A stretch of 64,000 nt of DNA from the NCBI GenBank assembly GCA_018340805.1, contig JACMZG010001913.1:23946443-24010442 (forward strand), in the 5' to 3' direction. Shown piece after piece: positions 32,170 through 44,354 of this stretch. The notes below the pieces were generated by a model, which searched no databases, was not told the origin of the DNA, and saw only the letters and a list, made by a program, of their open reading frames with translations. The stretch's first letter is position 1. Each line of letters starts with the position of its first letter. The position numbers were made by a program, and so were the translations under genes. The DNA is from Microvelia longipes. Its lineage: Eukaryota; Arthropoda; Insecta; Hemiptera; Veliidae.

Positions 32170-32502
32170 TCTCCACTAAACAAAACTTTATCGGCAAAGC
32201 GCTTTTAACCAAACTAGAGGACATCATCAGTGTGTTGTCGTTGAGATGTTAAAGAAGAAGAGAAGTAAGTGTATGTTATCATATTAGGTATTAGAGTCAG
32301 ACTCTAATTATTATTATTAGTTATTAGAGTCTGTTATTTAGTTCTCTTATAGGTATTAGTTTTCTTATTGGAGTCTGACTCTAATATCTAATAAGAAAAC
32401 ATAGACTTCTCTTCTACTTTAACATGTCAACGGTTTTGCACTGATGATGAACTCTAGTTAAGTTGAAAGCGCTTTGCCAATAAAGTTTTGTTTTGTGGAG
32501 AG
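32170..32502. mobile_element. Long palindrome of PLE-end-like sequence
   Basis: The left arm begins CTCTCCACTAAACAAAACTT and reaches GACATCATCAGTG at 32232. The right arm is its inverse, from CACTGATGATGAACTCTAGT (32439) to GTTTTGTTTTGTGGAGAG (32502). Inversion continues inward (GTTAAAGAAGAAGAGAAGT against CTTCTCTTCTACTTTAAC), and the centre near 32336 carries AGAGTCAGACTCTAAT-type palindromes. Each arm has the CTGATGATG / GTTGAAAGC module also found at 26.33 and 41.93 kb, so this is probably two fused PLE ends. Confidence 0.85.
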
Positions 32503-33669
32503 ACTTTTTTTCTTTTATTATTTATTATGGACTCCATGCACGCTCATTCTGATATATGTCAGATACTATTATGATATATGTTCATATATCATGCTGATAT
32601 ATGTCAGGTACTTTTATAAAACCCTTACCATTTGCTTTTAGGACCCTAAATAGTAACTTATCAACACACAAATGTATGTTTTAGCGTTATGGTTTCAAGA
32701 GCAAAAAAACTTGAAGAGAGTCACGTCTTTTTGAGTTGTTTAGCAACAACTTACTAACGTGGAGTTGTTGCTAAACAACTCCAACGTGTAGAATAATCAG
32801 AAAAATAAAAATGGAAAGGCACGGCTCTTCGTGGATTAGACACAAAAAGGAGTACTAATACAAATAAGTCAGAATACTATCTTATTTCAATGAGATTCAG
32901 CAAAAGAGGCTCTGGGACGTAGCCTACTTGATGGGCGATCTATTAACTATTAATTACAATAACTATCCCCACTTAAGAACCAGCTTTACTCTCACCTAGA
33001 GATAAAGCTAAAAAAAATAACAGCTTACTATATTTTATAAATTAATTACGTATAAAAATATATACATTACAGATCTAGTTGCAAATAAATGATAAGACCA
33101 CTATAAATAATGACTCATCAAATTTCTATTTAAAAAATGTACAAAGTAAATTAAGATAAAAATGTATAAAATGAGACAAAAAACGAAATGAAAGCAAAAA
33201 TAAAGACACTACAATAGGAAAAGATTGTAATGAGTTTTCCCTTTTTTGCCCAGTTTTTGATAACCAAACTAATTACTTTGGAGTAATTCCTAAAGGGTCT
33301 TTTTCCTCTGAATCTTTTAGTCCCTTATTTTGCTCTTTTGCAAGATAACATCTAATGGTTATAGAGGCTGAAAAAATTAATTACTGGAAAATACCTCCTC
33401 CTTAAGTAACTAATATTTAAAGAAAAAACATGTAATACAAATTTGTCTGCTGACACAGTGGTTATTTTTATGTCATTTTAAAATGTTTAAGACAATATAA
33501 AAATAAAATACCTGATGATGGGTATAACAGCTAAATATTTGGCACAGTTTCGTGCTGAGCTAATGTTAAAAAGCTAAGTAAAATTTTAATAATAATCTTT
33601 GTACAGTCTATACAAAGTGATGGCCAAGTATCCCTACAGACACGAACAGTTTTAATTATAGTTTTAAAT
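32503..33669. other. Unassigned stretch with one perfect hairpin
   Basis: Perfect 19-bp inverted repeat at 32733-32751 and 32763-32781 (GAGTTGTTTAGCAACAACT) around an 11-nt loop. Also short GATATATGTCAG palindromic repeats at 32548-32612. No gene supported. Confidence 0.6.
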
Positions 33670-34378
33670 TTATTATATAGGAAAAGTATAGTGTTCGCAA
33701 AAATCCAAAACCACAATGTCACACCTGAATTGAAAAAAAAAAAAAGTATCCGTTTTGGGTGGTTTAAAGGTCTGTTAAGTGGTCTTCACAAAGATGTCTG
33801 TGTGTCTGTAATCATCGTAGCTCCCAGTGGTAGAGAGTTGAAACTATGTACAAAAATCAGTCTTTAAGTGTAGTTTTTAAACCTTAAAGACTGACCCTTA
33901 AAGAACTTAAACGGTAATTATTACCCGCTATAATTACTTAGCAAACATTTCGAAAAATCATAAAACGCGGAAAAAAATGCGATCAAGTTGAGAATTAACA
34001 CGCATGTAGCCATGAATAAGACTAACATATGTGCCAAGTTCATCTCATTATCAGCATCATTCAATTATTATTGAACGGTACAAGTGCATACCTTGACGTA
34101 ATTTATAAGTGCACCACGATTCGTTTCAATGCACAATGATTTTTGTTAGATCTTAAAAGACAAGGAGCATTGAGCGTGATCAGTGCCTGTATGGGTGACC
34201 ACTAGAAATGAAACGGATTATTTAATATCTCGTACGAGCTAAGCGAGTCCGAGAGAAGATTTGTGCAGTATAAATTTAACTACTTGTACATTCTGAGGAC
34301 GAGTGAAGCGAGTCCTAAGTAGAGAGGATAAGCGTAGCGAATCCGATGTGGTGAGAAAAAGTAGTACGCGATTTTTTT
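33670..34378 (+). mobile_element. Family A copy, nearly full length, with 5S-like block
   Basis: TATATAGGAAAAGTATAGTG, CCGTTTTGGGTGGTTTAAAG, AAGATGTCTGTGTGTCTGTA, the GTTGAAACTATGTACAAAAA box, AATTATTACCCGCTATAATT and the first GAT-like block. The 5S-like block at about 34160-34212 contains GATCAGTGCCTGTATGGGTG, followed by ACCACTAGAAATGAAACGGA. The 3' hairpin repeats (GGACGAGTGAAGCGAGTCC) and GGATAAGCGTAGCGAATCCG follow. Confidence 0.92.
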
Positions 34379-34744
34379 TGGCTATGTAAGCATCGAAACA
34401 TTGACATTTGATGAAATGAGTAGGTGTTTAGAATACTTGCTATTTTTAGTCCCTTCCTTCTCTCATAGAAAATCAATGTCATTCAAAAGAGACTCAGAGA
34501 GTTATTTTTGTGAAGAGACTCTTTTCTTCGTTTCCTAGTCATTTAGAAGGATTAGAGTTAACTGCATGGTAATAATGAATAGGTTTCAAAAATACGATGT
34601 TTGCTTATTGCTTTCTATGTATTGACTACTGGGTGTGAACATTGCGATAGCTAAACAATTCATTAACTATTCTACCTTTTGACAAAAGACAGAAAATAAA
34701 GCATTAAGGCCCGTTTTCAGAATCATTTTTAAAAAAATCTCTCC
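34379..34744. other. Unassigned stretch
   Basis: No gene or repeat recognised. Confidence 0.4.
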
Positions 34745-34860
34745 TAGGTTGTACCTAGCTTCCTCCTACACTTAGCGGTATTCAAAATCATTTTTGAAAT
34801 CTCTCCTAGGTTGTTCCTAGCCTTCTCCTAGCTTCTTCCTAGCCTTCCCCTAGCTTTAAT
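34745..34860. repeat. Short TCCTAGC-motif tandem repeat and 50-bp direct repeat
   Basis: CTCTCCTAGGTTGTACCTAG and CTCTCCTAGGTTGTTCCTAG lie ~60 bp apart, each preceded by AATCATTTTTGAAAT-type sequence. The second is followed by tandem TTCTCCTAGC-like 10-12-bp units. Confidence 0.75.
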
Positions 34861-35519
34861 AAAATCGACCGTAGGAATGATTTTACGTGATAAAAGTTAT
34901 TTGAAAAGCTAATATAACACAAAAGAGGATAAAAATTTACATTGGAGTTAATTATTACTTAGAATAATATGATAATAATTTGTTTAAGAAACATGTTTTG
35001 TCACATCCAATAGAGGTTTAAATGCGAATCTTTAAGTACTAGGTTTGATTAAATTACTTCAAACGAGTGGTTAATTAATTTTTTTTTTCGAGTGCACTTC
35101 TTAACACAGTATATTTTTGCGAGTGATATTTGTTTTTTCCCTTTAAATATTAATTTTAACCAACAATTTTTGAATATAATAAAAGCAACCGTAATGTTAT
35201 ATTTAAGGCAATACACTGTGTACACTTAAGGTATACACTGTCTCAAAAACTTAGAAGAACGTGTATTTTACCTTAACTATAGTTTTTCTTTTACTTTAAT
35301 TAAATTATTGTAACAATTTTTTCACAGACTTTAATTAAACCATCACGTAAATATTAAAGCACGAAAACACGATAAAAAGTAAAGCTCACCTAATGTTATC
35401 AGGGTTGCCAATAAAATAAGTAAAAGAACGTAAATCCTAAAAGGCGCATGCGCAGTTATTCCAGTTTAAGCTATTTTTTATTTTTGAGCCAGTTATCAGC
35501 TGATCATGCATGTCTGAAT
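34861..35519. other. Unassigned stretch
   Basis: No gene or repeat family recognised. Confidence 0.4.
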
Positions 35520-35572
35520 TTTATAGTAGTATAGTATAGTAAAGGATAGTATAGTATAATAGTATAGGAGTT
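35520..35572. repeat. TATAG microsatellite-like stretch
   Basis: Imperfect repeats of AGTATAGTAT/AGTATAGG. Confidence 0.85.
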
Positions 35573-35621
35573 TTCCTACTTTGTTTATGTATAACTTTAT
35601 ATAAATCATAAAACTGATTTA

Positions 35622-35765
35622 TGACTGACGGGTGGTGTAAGTGGTAAGGGCAGCACAACTGCCCAAAATCTGATTTTGTGGTAAGTTTGAACTCTCCAGC
35701 ATGAACACAGCGGGATTTTTGCGTTACATAGACACACGTGTGTCTGTGTAGACATACATACACAG
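35622..35765 (+). mobile_element. tRNA-derived SINE-like sequence
   Basis: GGTGGTGTAAGTGGTAAGGG at about 35631 resembles the tRNA A box (internal RNA polymerase III promoter) and AAGTTTGAACTCTCCAGC at about 35684-35701 resembles the B box, ~50 bp apart as in tRNAs. Anticodon-stem pairing is not convincing, so it is not a functional tRNA gene. The tail (to about 35765) is unrelated to tRNA, fitting a SINE head plus body. Only one copy is seen here, so the family is unproven. Confidence 0.55.
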
Positions 35766-38741
35766 CCAGATAGTATTAACAAAACCACTTAAAATACTAT
35801 AAAAGTGCCTGGCTTGGATGATTATGATCTGCATTTACGTACAACATATTTAAAGTAGTAGGTCAGGAATATTAAAAATATACCTAGACAATATATTCAT
35901 TCTCGCAATAAAGAGGATGTACCCTTTCTCTCCTAACACCACTTACAAACTAACAACATCATAATCGCTATTCCCTGATGAGAATTTCCAAATGAGAACA
36001 AAAAAATTATTTTCAGTTATATAACAGAGGTCGAACATGCTCGGATCAAAGGAATTAGAACTTGTAGCATGAAAGGGCTTAGTATTAGAAAAAGTAAATT
36101 GAAAACAAAATGAATGGTAGACTGTTATTGGGCTTTTAGTGTTCTAGAGATGAATACAAGACACCTTGTATAGCTTTGTTTGAGACCGCTATTTTGGCAA
36201 AAATAAGTATCAAAGTGTAAAAATTGGACATTTTAACTCAAAATTAAACCTTACGTATTGACATTCAAAAGAATTTGCCAAAAGAACAAATGCCTGTTTT
36301 GGGGTTGAAGAACATAAATCATTTATTACACTTTTAAATTTAATTATCGATGTAGCTAGCAATTAAATGTGAAGAAAAGTGACTATAAATTCTTTAAAAT
36401 AAGGCTAAGATAAAGTATAATTTGTGTTTATCAGGCACATTTTTACAAATTCTTTTGAATGTCAGCATTTTAGTTTCAATTTAAGTTTTAAGTTTAGCTT
36501 CAAATAAAAGTATACTTCCAATTCGCTGTTTTCTATTTTTTCAACAAATCTAGCGTTGAACGGGACACCCGAAGTTTACTGTACCACCGAAAAAAAAATG
36601 TTTCCTTTGCACAAAGTTTCATTAATATATGTCAAACGGTTCAAACTTTAATAAGGAGGGGGGTTTAAACCACCCGGTATACATCTTACTATATATTTAA
36701 TGTAAAAAAATAAGTGAGATCTTTTGGTGCTGAAACGGGGACACATAATGATAAAAGGGGGATTAAAATATTTCTCACAAAAATTTTACCCCTTCTTTCA
36801 TAAGACAAACTAAAACATTTGCAAAACTAATTATGCAAAATTAAATAAATCTTAATACGTAATATAAATACTTGAACACATATTCTAAGCATTGTTAAAA
36901 GTTAGACGTTGACAACCTAAAGCTTTGGTTATATATTAGTATGGGAAAAGTACTTATAAGTACTTCACATAAGTTTAGTGTTTATTCAACTTCATAATGT
37001 AATAGGAAAAGATTTTGATTATTATGAATGTTATCTTAAGTTAAATTACTTGGAGTTGGGTAAATAGAACAATGCATCGATTAAATACTTAATCTACTTA
37101 GCACAAGGCGTGAAAGAAATTTAAATGTATAATACTTATTTTATAAAATATCGAACACTACAAAACATATACACTCTTTGGACAATTTAGTTGTAAAAGT
37201 ATTTCAAAATAAGTAGTGAAAGATAAAAATTTTGGAGGGTTGATCGACCACTCGGGCGAATTTCCAGTGAATGCTTGCTCTATTGCTTAACTATGAATTT
37301 CTTCATCAAGTTCCCCGTTTTTGCTTTTAACGTGCTTTATATATAAACTTATCAATCTTTTTTTTTTTTAAAGAAATGTCCATATTTATCTTATGCTTGA
37401 CACGCTTATGCGTTTAATGTCATCTTTGCACAACTTATTGGGCAGAGCTCGGTTTATGATAATTCTTATGGGTGGGTGGAACGCGAACTTAAAATGTTAT
37501 CCCACGTCTCATGTTAACCTTATCATCTCTGTTACTTGTAGCACCTATGTATGTGATAGTAGAATGCAGTGTAACTATAAGATAAATTAAATAAAAAAAA
37601 TAAAAAAATGAACTTCAAATTTTAAAAATATAATTACTAGGCCCCCTTTATCATGTGCTTAGAATTTAAAACCGAAATTTAAATAAAAAAAAATTAATGT
37701 TTCAAGCCGTGCTGGCAAAAATAACGCGTAAAATGGGATTTTTGTTCCAGATAGAGAATATCCGATAGAGATCAGTCATCTAGTTTTTCAAAGTATACTC
37801 GAACTTACTATACACATAAGAAGCCGGTGTTTTAGTACACTCCTTTAATAAATAAAAACGATCGCGCCAAAAATAAAGAAATATAAAATTCTAGTTGGTT
37901 CCAACATTAGAACCCGAAACATACCGGTCATATTCAACTCGTATAGCCTCCAGCTTAGCAAAGTAGACCTTAAATACTCTACTACTAAAAACAATACATA
38001 AATTCCAAAAATACCAAGTTAAATTATATAATCAAAAAAATCAAGTTAAATACTTTTAGCATAATGACGTCTATACAAAACATATAATAGAAAATTCCAA
38101 TACTAATAACGGGAAAATTAAATACTAAAGTTTTATCTCTAAATTTACAATTGATATTAAATTGGGCCCAAATACTTGATCTCTAATAATGCAACTACAT
38201 CTCTAATAATGCCAGTCAATTATAACTTTCTCTCGTATTAATATAAAACTAATTACCAGTTTAATAAAGTTGGGGGAAGGGCAATTTTAATTTATTTCCA
38301 TTATAATTTTAATGCAAGAGTGGTTGTGATTAAATTCTACTTTAGAGTTGGTTAAATTGGTAACACTGTATTGCTATTATTTGGAATCAAAACGTGTAAT
38401 TTTCTCCCTTTAAACATAGAGAAGAGAGCCCAAATTGATGTATTAATTAAAACGTCTGTGTATGGTTACCATTGAATTCATACTGAAATTTGAAGTACAC
38501 TTTGTAGTTCATTACAGTTAATTACAGCGATACTTAAAAATTAATTAATAAAATGAACACTAGAAAATAATTATAAGTTAATGAACAAAATAACAACAAG
38601 AAAATTATTATAAGATAATTAGAAGATAAAATACAAAATTTAAGGAAAGTAATAAACGTTGATTTTAAAGTTTAAATTAATAAAGTATAATTTTAACTAA
38701 CTTTAATGCAATATTTGTATTAAATATATAATTTAAAAAAA
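35766..38741. other. Unassigned stretch (~3 kb)
   Basis: No gene is supported. A ~25-bp piece at about 36729-36755 (GGTGCTGAAACGGGGACACA) resembles the GTGCTGAAACGGGTCACATA segment of the satellite at 1-1215. A frame at 37393-37590 (65 codons) has no recognisable motif. Confidence 0.45.
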
Positions 38742-39530
38742 TCGGGTATGGGGTACCTCTAAACTTTTCCTCGCCACATCAGATTCGCAATGCTCATCCT
38801 CCCTACTATGAACTCGCTTCGCTCGTTCTCCGAATATGCAATTCGCTAAATTTTTATTGCAACACAACTTCGGGACCACTTTGCTCGTCCTCATATAGTG
38901 ATTGCACTACCTATATTCCCAGCAGTCACCCATCTAGGCACAGACCTCGCTCGAGCTGCTTAACTTTTATAATCCAAAAAACCCATAGATATACTTGACG
39001 TATTGAAACCAAAGTTAGTAAACTTATATACTACGTAAAGAAATATGTAATAAATTTCAACTAAATTAAATCAATAATTAACGTACACAAGTCATACAAT
39101 AATAATTGAACTAATGTTGATAATGAGATGAAACTTGGTACAGCATTTTCCGCGTTACATGAATTTTCAAAATTTTTGCTGAATCATTTATGCCGGCTAT
39201 TGACGTCATAAAAACAAATATGTTCCGCAATAACTTTCTAGACCTAAAGATTGATCTTTGAACTAAGTTTCAACTTTATAGCATAAATTTGCTGGGAGAT
39301 ACGATGATAACAGAGACACACACGTAAACAAACACACACATAAACAAACACACACATAAACAAACACACACATACAGACAGACAACTGTGAGAAAACCAC
39401 TTATGAGGTCTTACACTACTTAGGAAGAAACACCTGAGACGGATAATTCTAGTGACGTCCCGGTTTCTGATTTTATTGCACACACAACACTTTTCCTATA
39501 TTTTATTTATACCAACTGTATACATGAGGA
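38742..39530 (-). mobile_element. Family A copy, near full length, best 5S-like block
   Basis: The minus-strand order is complete. The 5' hairpin end (39490-39530) has GAGGAAAAGT; then come AAACACCTGAGACGG, an expanded TGTGTGTTTGT microsatellite (39318-39380), the GTTGAAACTTAG box, the GATT blocks and the 5S-like block (38917-38988). That block reads on the minus strand GTTAAGCAGCTCGAGCGAGG, then GTGCCTAGATGGGTGACTGC and TGGGAATA. The hairpin repeats and the AGAGGTACCCCATACCCGAT end follow. The minus-strand frame at 39244-39483 is a shadow. Confidence 0.95.
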
Positions 39531-39534
39531 AAAG

Positions 39535-40140
39535 TAAAAAGCGAGTAAGGGATACCATGGAACTTTTCCTGCTAAATCAGACAAGCTAAACTCATCATCA
39601 CTATTTCGGACACACTTCGCCCGTCCCCAGAATATAAAAATCACGAAATTTATACCCCAATTCGCCTCGGTTGTCTTTAGATAGTAAATTCATTAGTTTT
39701 ATTCCAAGCCGTCACAAATTTAGGCACTAACCTAGCTAAATACTGCTTAATTTACATGATATTTAAAAAAACCGTAGATACTTACTTATTTTTATTAGAT
39801 TTAATACATGAAGAGATTACTGGCACCAAATTATTACCGTAAAAAATCTGAAATCGATAGAAACATTTTCCGCCATTTTGAGAATTTTTAACCTTTTTTG
39901 TGTCATTATAGCCGGGTACTATAAAAACATAAAAAACCCGGATGGCACAACTAGACATAAGGACTCTAGGACTAAAGATTAATTTTTAAATAAGTTTTAA
40001 CGAAGTTAACAGCAACACACACACACTCTGAGGTCTTAAAACACCTAAAACGAATAATTCAGGTGAAATTTTGGTTTAAATTGTTAGTGGAAACACAATA
40101 CTTTTTCTATATACCTACAATATACACGAAGAAAAGTAAA
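39535..40140 (-). mobile_element. Family A copy, diverged, head-to-tail with the preceding copy
   Basis: GTAAGGGATACCATGGAACT end, AATTCGCCTCGGTTGTCTTT, ATTCCAAGCCGTCACAAATT (decayed 5S-like C box), GTCATTATAGCCGGGTACTA, AAAACACCTAAAACGAATAA and the terminal TACACGAAGAAAAGTAAAAA. On the minus strand its 3' end joins the 5' end of the copy at 38742-39530 with almost no spacer. Confidence 0.88.
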
Positions 40141-40582
40141 AAAAAGCTATCAGATGAGTAGGTTTTAGTCATGCATTTTCTCTTTCCTAATCTGTACGAG
40201 TGATTCGGGCACAATGATGTATAGAACTAAACAAAAAAATGGAAAATTTAAAAAAAAAAAACCTCCCGAAACCACCTACCCCTTCTCTTTTACCACAGGG
40301 TTCCTGCTGTAAATACATACGACCATAAATCATGTTTCTTATCCTTCTTGTTGGGCTATTCCGTTTAATTTGCTCAGATATTGTCCTGTTTGCGTAGATT
40401 ATACAGAACATACATCACAGTCGTTTTGTTAAATAAACTGGAAAATATGCTACAGTCGTCAAACATGATTATAAATTAGAATAGCTCAGACTTTCGACGA
40501 AAATTCGTTAGATTGAATGAATAAACATTAAAAAATGTTAATTAAACAAATAAATAGAAAAGAATGCAAATAAACACTAACC
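40141..40582. other. Unassigned stretch
   Basis: The frame at 40187-40411 (minus) contains a poly-F run from an A-rich stretch and no domain. No gene supported. Confidence 0.45.
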
Positions 40583-41090
40583 GTCAGTTTAACTTCAGAC
40601 AAACTAAATCTAAATTATACTGATACCATTGTTCATGCACGCGAGAATTACAAATCTAAATTACATAAATTAAAATCTATGTCCATATAATTATAGAATT
40701 AAAAAACTAGATTACTTAGACATTATTTAGAACTGTAAATCTAGATTAATTAAGAATTATATAAAATTCTAAATTAAGATTACATAGATAATAGGTATTA
40801 TATAGAATTATAAATCTAGATTAACAGTCTCAGTTTGTCAGTTTAACTTCAGACAAACTAAATCTAAATTATACTGATACCATTTTTTATGCACGCGAGA
40901 ATTACAAATCTAAATTACATAAATTAAAATCTATGTCCATATAATTATAGAATTAAAAAACTAGATTACTTAGACATTATTTAGAACTCTAAATCTAGAT
41001 TAATTAAGAATTATATAAAATTCTAAATTAAGATTACATAGATAATAGGTATTATATAGAATTATAAATCTAGATTACTTAGAGATGTTA
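40583..41090. repeat. Recent 254-bp tandem duplication, two copies
   Basis: GTCAGTTTAACTTCAGACAA starts at 40583 and again at 40837. The two copies differ at only a few positions over ~240 bp (for example GTTCAT against TTTTAT). Internally the unit consists of diverged ~50-bp repeats of AAATCTAGATTAATTAAG; this finer repeat continues to about 41180. Confidence 0.95.
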
Positions 41091-41180
41091 TATAAAATTA
41101 CAAATCTAGAATACTTAGATGTTAAATGGAGCTCTAAATCTAGATTAATTAAGTATTATATAAAATTCTAAATTTACAAC

Positions 41181-41905
41181 TCTCAATATAAATACTCATA
41201 AAAATATGAGTCTTTTTGATAAACATAAACATTTAGTCGTTAAATGTTATAAATATATATTAATTTGAGGTTATAGTACAAGATTTTAAAGATTAAAAAA
41301 ACGTAATTACATCGAAAAATGTAAACGTAAATTTAAAATGTAATACTGCAGGCCTCTATGATTGCAAAAACAAGACTTATTTAAATCAATCACTATGGGT
41401 ACAATCCAGAGTTAAGACAACATAAATTAATTTAATAAAATAGTTTAGTGTCACATTTGGCAGCTTTTTCGGTAGTATATTGTATATATATGTTCAATAT
41501 ATTTTTATAATCGCTAAAAGTTATTAATGGAACCTTTAACACTTTTTTTAAAAAAAGCCATTAAATATATAAAAAAATAATGATTTTATTGCTATGTCCT
41601 AACGCCACAAGAGGAAAATATATAAAAGATAAATTGCACAAGATTATATTCGGAAAAGAGTAATTATCATAGAATGTTATTCGGTTGTTTCAACATTTGA
41701 AATGGCTTTTCACCAGAAAATACATATTTTTGACAAAAAAACATTATAAAATGCTTCAACGCCAAGAACCAGAACTTGTATTCTTATTTTAAGATCGCTT
41801 TTTCAACACTTTTCTTGACTTATGTAAGAGTTTTATTTTTGTTTGACTTTTCACATTTTTGTTTCACTTCATATTTACTCATTGTTTTATTATCATGTTA
41901 AATTT
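41181..41905. other. Unassigned stretch
   Basis: No gene or repeat family recognised. The last part may belong to the PLE 3' region that follows. Confidence 0.4.
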
Positions 41906-41995
41906 GTTGGTTTGTTAGGTACTGATGATGATCTTTTTGGAGTTGAAAGCCGGCTTTGTTTTTTAATAAAGTAAATAATTGGAGAGGCTCTTTCA
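41906..41995 (+). mobile_element. PLE 3'-end-like fragment with stem-loop module
   Basis: TTGTTAGGTACTGATGATGA, TCTTTTTGGAGTTGAAAGCC, GGCTTTGTT and AATTGGAGAGGCTC align in order with the 3' end of the PLE at 26310-26400. No PLE coding sequence is recognisable upstream. Confidence 0.7.
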
Positions 41996-43185
41996 ATTAT
42001 CATTATACGATGCACTTCTAGCGCTACAGTTTTTACTGATACCTAGTAGTTTGATAGTAATAAGGGAGAGTTGATTAATTACATAGAAAGTAGGCCAAGA
42101 CGTTCACCTTTTATTGCAAACTCCAAAAAAATTGGAAACATAGGCAACCAGATGTTCTCTACTGGACAGCATTTAGTTAGTTGTCTATACAGACAACCAA
42201 ATGTTGATACTTTTAATGCGGAAATATACATAATACTACTTTTCATTGGTTAATCCTCCAAAATGGATCATCGTCTTATCAGTATTATCTAATTAGAACG
42301 ATCACGACAAGATTGATAATAACCAACTTTTCATCGTCAAGTTCGTTGTCTTATCGTTTTTTTACGTCATAACGTTAATCTATTGACATTGTGACGTTAC
42401 ACAAACTTCTTTTCATCACAAAAAATATTCAATTTTATTCCACTAAGTACGGTCAGAATTTTTATCAGTATCGTAATATTTAACCCATAGACTGATTCTC
42501 TTAGGAATAGATTAATATAAAAAGAACAAATATACGTTTCTATGGATGATATCAAAATTTAAATAAGTCAGACCTGATGAAAATTTTAAGTCTCGAAGTC
42601 AAAAAGGAAAAGAGCAATTTAGGGAATTCGAAAAACAGCGTCAGGACAACTTTAATAGAACCCTAACAGACACAATAAAGTGAGTAATCAATATTTGCAT
42701 CAACTAAATTTGAATAAATAAATTTAATAATATTGCTTAACTTGAAAAATGTTTTTTGTCAGCTAAATAGCAAAACTAAGAATTAATTTTTTTCCTTCGC
42801 TGATCTTTAACGTCTGCCTTGGGACGACATGATCCAGCAATTGCAGAAGGTTCCTGCAAATCCACATTTTGAAATCGCTGAAGCTGACTAACGATTATTA
42901 TTTTTTTTTTCAGAAGGACAGAACAATCCACTGCTTGAACTTAATTTGGTAAATGAAGCAAGATTTAAAACATTTTCGAGAATAATGGTTTTGGAAATAA
43001 AATCAAACACACTGAGAAAGTTTTTCTGACGTTAATTCCTCCTCTTAGGTTATATTTAAATGTCTAACCTGCAAATACCATGTATTAAAATAAAGTTAAC
43101 CTTTATGACGGCTATTTAACTTTACAAACAAATTATAAAGATAACCCTTTTACAACCTTCACATATACATTTTATAACAAAATGT
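41996..43185. other. Unassigned stretch
   Basis: At 42895-42950 a T-rich tract and CAG (end about 42913) is followed by 38 bp and then GTAAAT, an arrangement that could bound a very small exon, but no reading frame or homology supports it. Frame 42071-42253 is unrecognised. Confidence 0.35.
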
Positions 43186-43510
43186 AACTTTCAGAGAAAC
43201 TTCATTCATATGAATCATGCATTTTTCACGCAAGAACTACAAGAATGATATACTTCTCACATTAGAATTACAATAAGCATACATTTCTTATATTAAGACA
43301 AGACGTATTTAATCAAATTTAATCACAAGAATCATATTTTTCTCACGTTAGAAATACAAGAAGGGTACATTTCTTATATTACGACAAAAAACATCGTATC
43401 AGTCTACAAAAACTCTTTTGCTAAATGCTATAGCAAATTTAATAACAAGAATCATAAATTTCTAACATAAAAATTCAAGAACCCTACATTTCACATATTA
43501 CGACTACAAA
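43186..43510. repeat. Diverged ~120-bp tandem repeat
   Basis: AGAATCATATTTTTCTCACG, ACATTTCTTATATTACGACA and related phrases recur near 43205-43300, 43325-43390 and 43445-43505 with considerable divergence. A piece (TTTGCTAAATGCTATAGCAAATTT, about 43419-43442) recurs at about 43820-43843. Confidence 0.7.
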
Positions 43511-43930
43511 AATTGTTTATTACTCATTAGGACTTCAAAAATCACACAAGCCAACAAAAAATAACCAAATAAATGTCTCAACCCTTTTACATAAGTATAT
43601 TCATGACGTCATCAATCCATTCAAATTAAGTCGAACATTATCAATCAAGTTTTAAGGCTTCTTTAAGTGCTTTTAATAAGCTGATCAAGATAAAAGTGCA
43701 GTTAATCAAAACCCCCACACTTGGACCCCTATAAGAGCCAATTTATTAGAAGGGTGTGTTTACTTATGGTATAGCTGGCAAAATCTAGCTTCTATATTTG
43801 CTCAGTCTATAAACACTCTTTTGCTAAATGTCATAGCAAATTTTTACAGAGAGATTTAGATATATAGATAACTCACCCCTCTCCAATATTTTTCCTACAC
43901 ATTTGTCGGGTCGGAATGTCATTCTTTACA
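43511..43930. other. Unassigned stretch
   Basis: Apart from the 24-bp palindromic piece shared with 43.42 kb, nothing is recognised. Confidence 0.4.
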
Positions 43931-43953
43931 AACACACTTACACACTTACACAC

Positions 43954-44025
<72 letters not shown>

Positions 44026-44032
44026 ATATTAT

Positions 44033-44112
<80 letters not shown>
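43931..44112. repeat. (CA)n-(TA)n compound microsatellite
   Basis: CACACTTA repeats lead into pure (CA)n (43960-43994) and then a (TA)n tract to 44112. The frame across it is a shadow. Confidence 0.98.
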
Positions 44113-44116
<4 letters not shown>

Positions 44117-44354
44117 TTTATTCACTGTGTGTCTGCATTGGGTTGCCTGTAAGTGTAAACGATAAAATGTCATTGTTATTTTGACCCCAGTCCTCCACAA
44201 TATTAGCCCCTATTTAAGATTTTAAGCTGAAAGAATAATATTATTAGTAATGAAATGAATTAATATTTTACTGGTTTAATGATTTTGCAAAGGTAAAAAT
44301 AAAAAAATACGTCATCAAATAATTAACTTAAAAATTCGGGTACATAGCGGTGAA

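Noticed and set aside
39244..39483. Cys/Val-rich minus-strand frame
   Set aside because: Shadow in the expanded TGTGTGTTTG segment of a family A copy.
42913..42955. Micro-exon between a T-tract/CAG and GTAAAT
   Set aside because: Splice-site-like motifs are common by chance in AT-rich DNA and no neighbouring exon or protein similarity supports it.
43903..44184. Frame with TH and IY repeats
   Set aside because: Translation of the (CA)n-(TA)n microsatellite.
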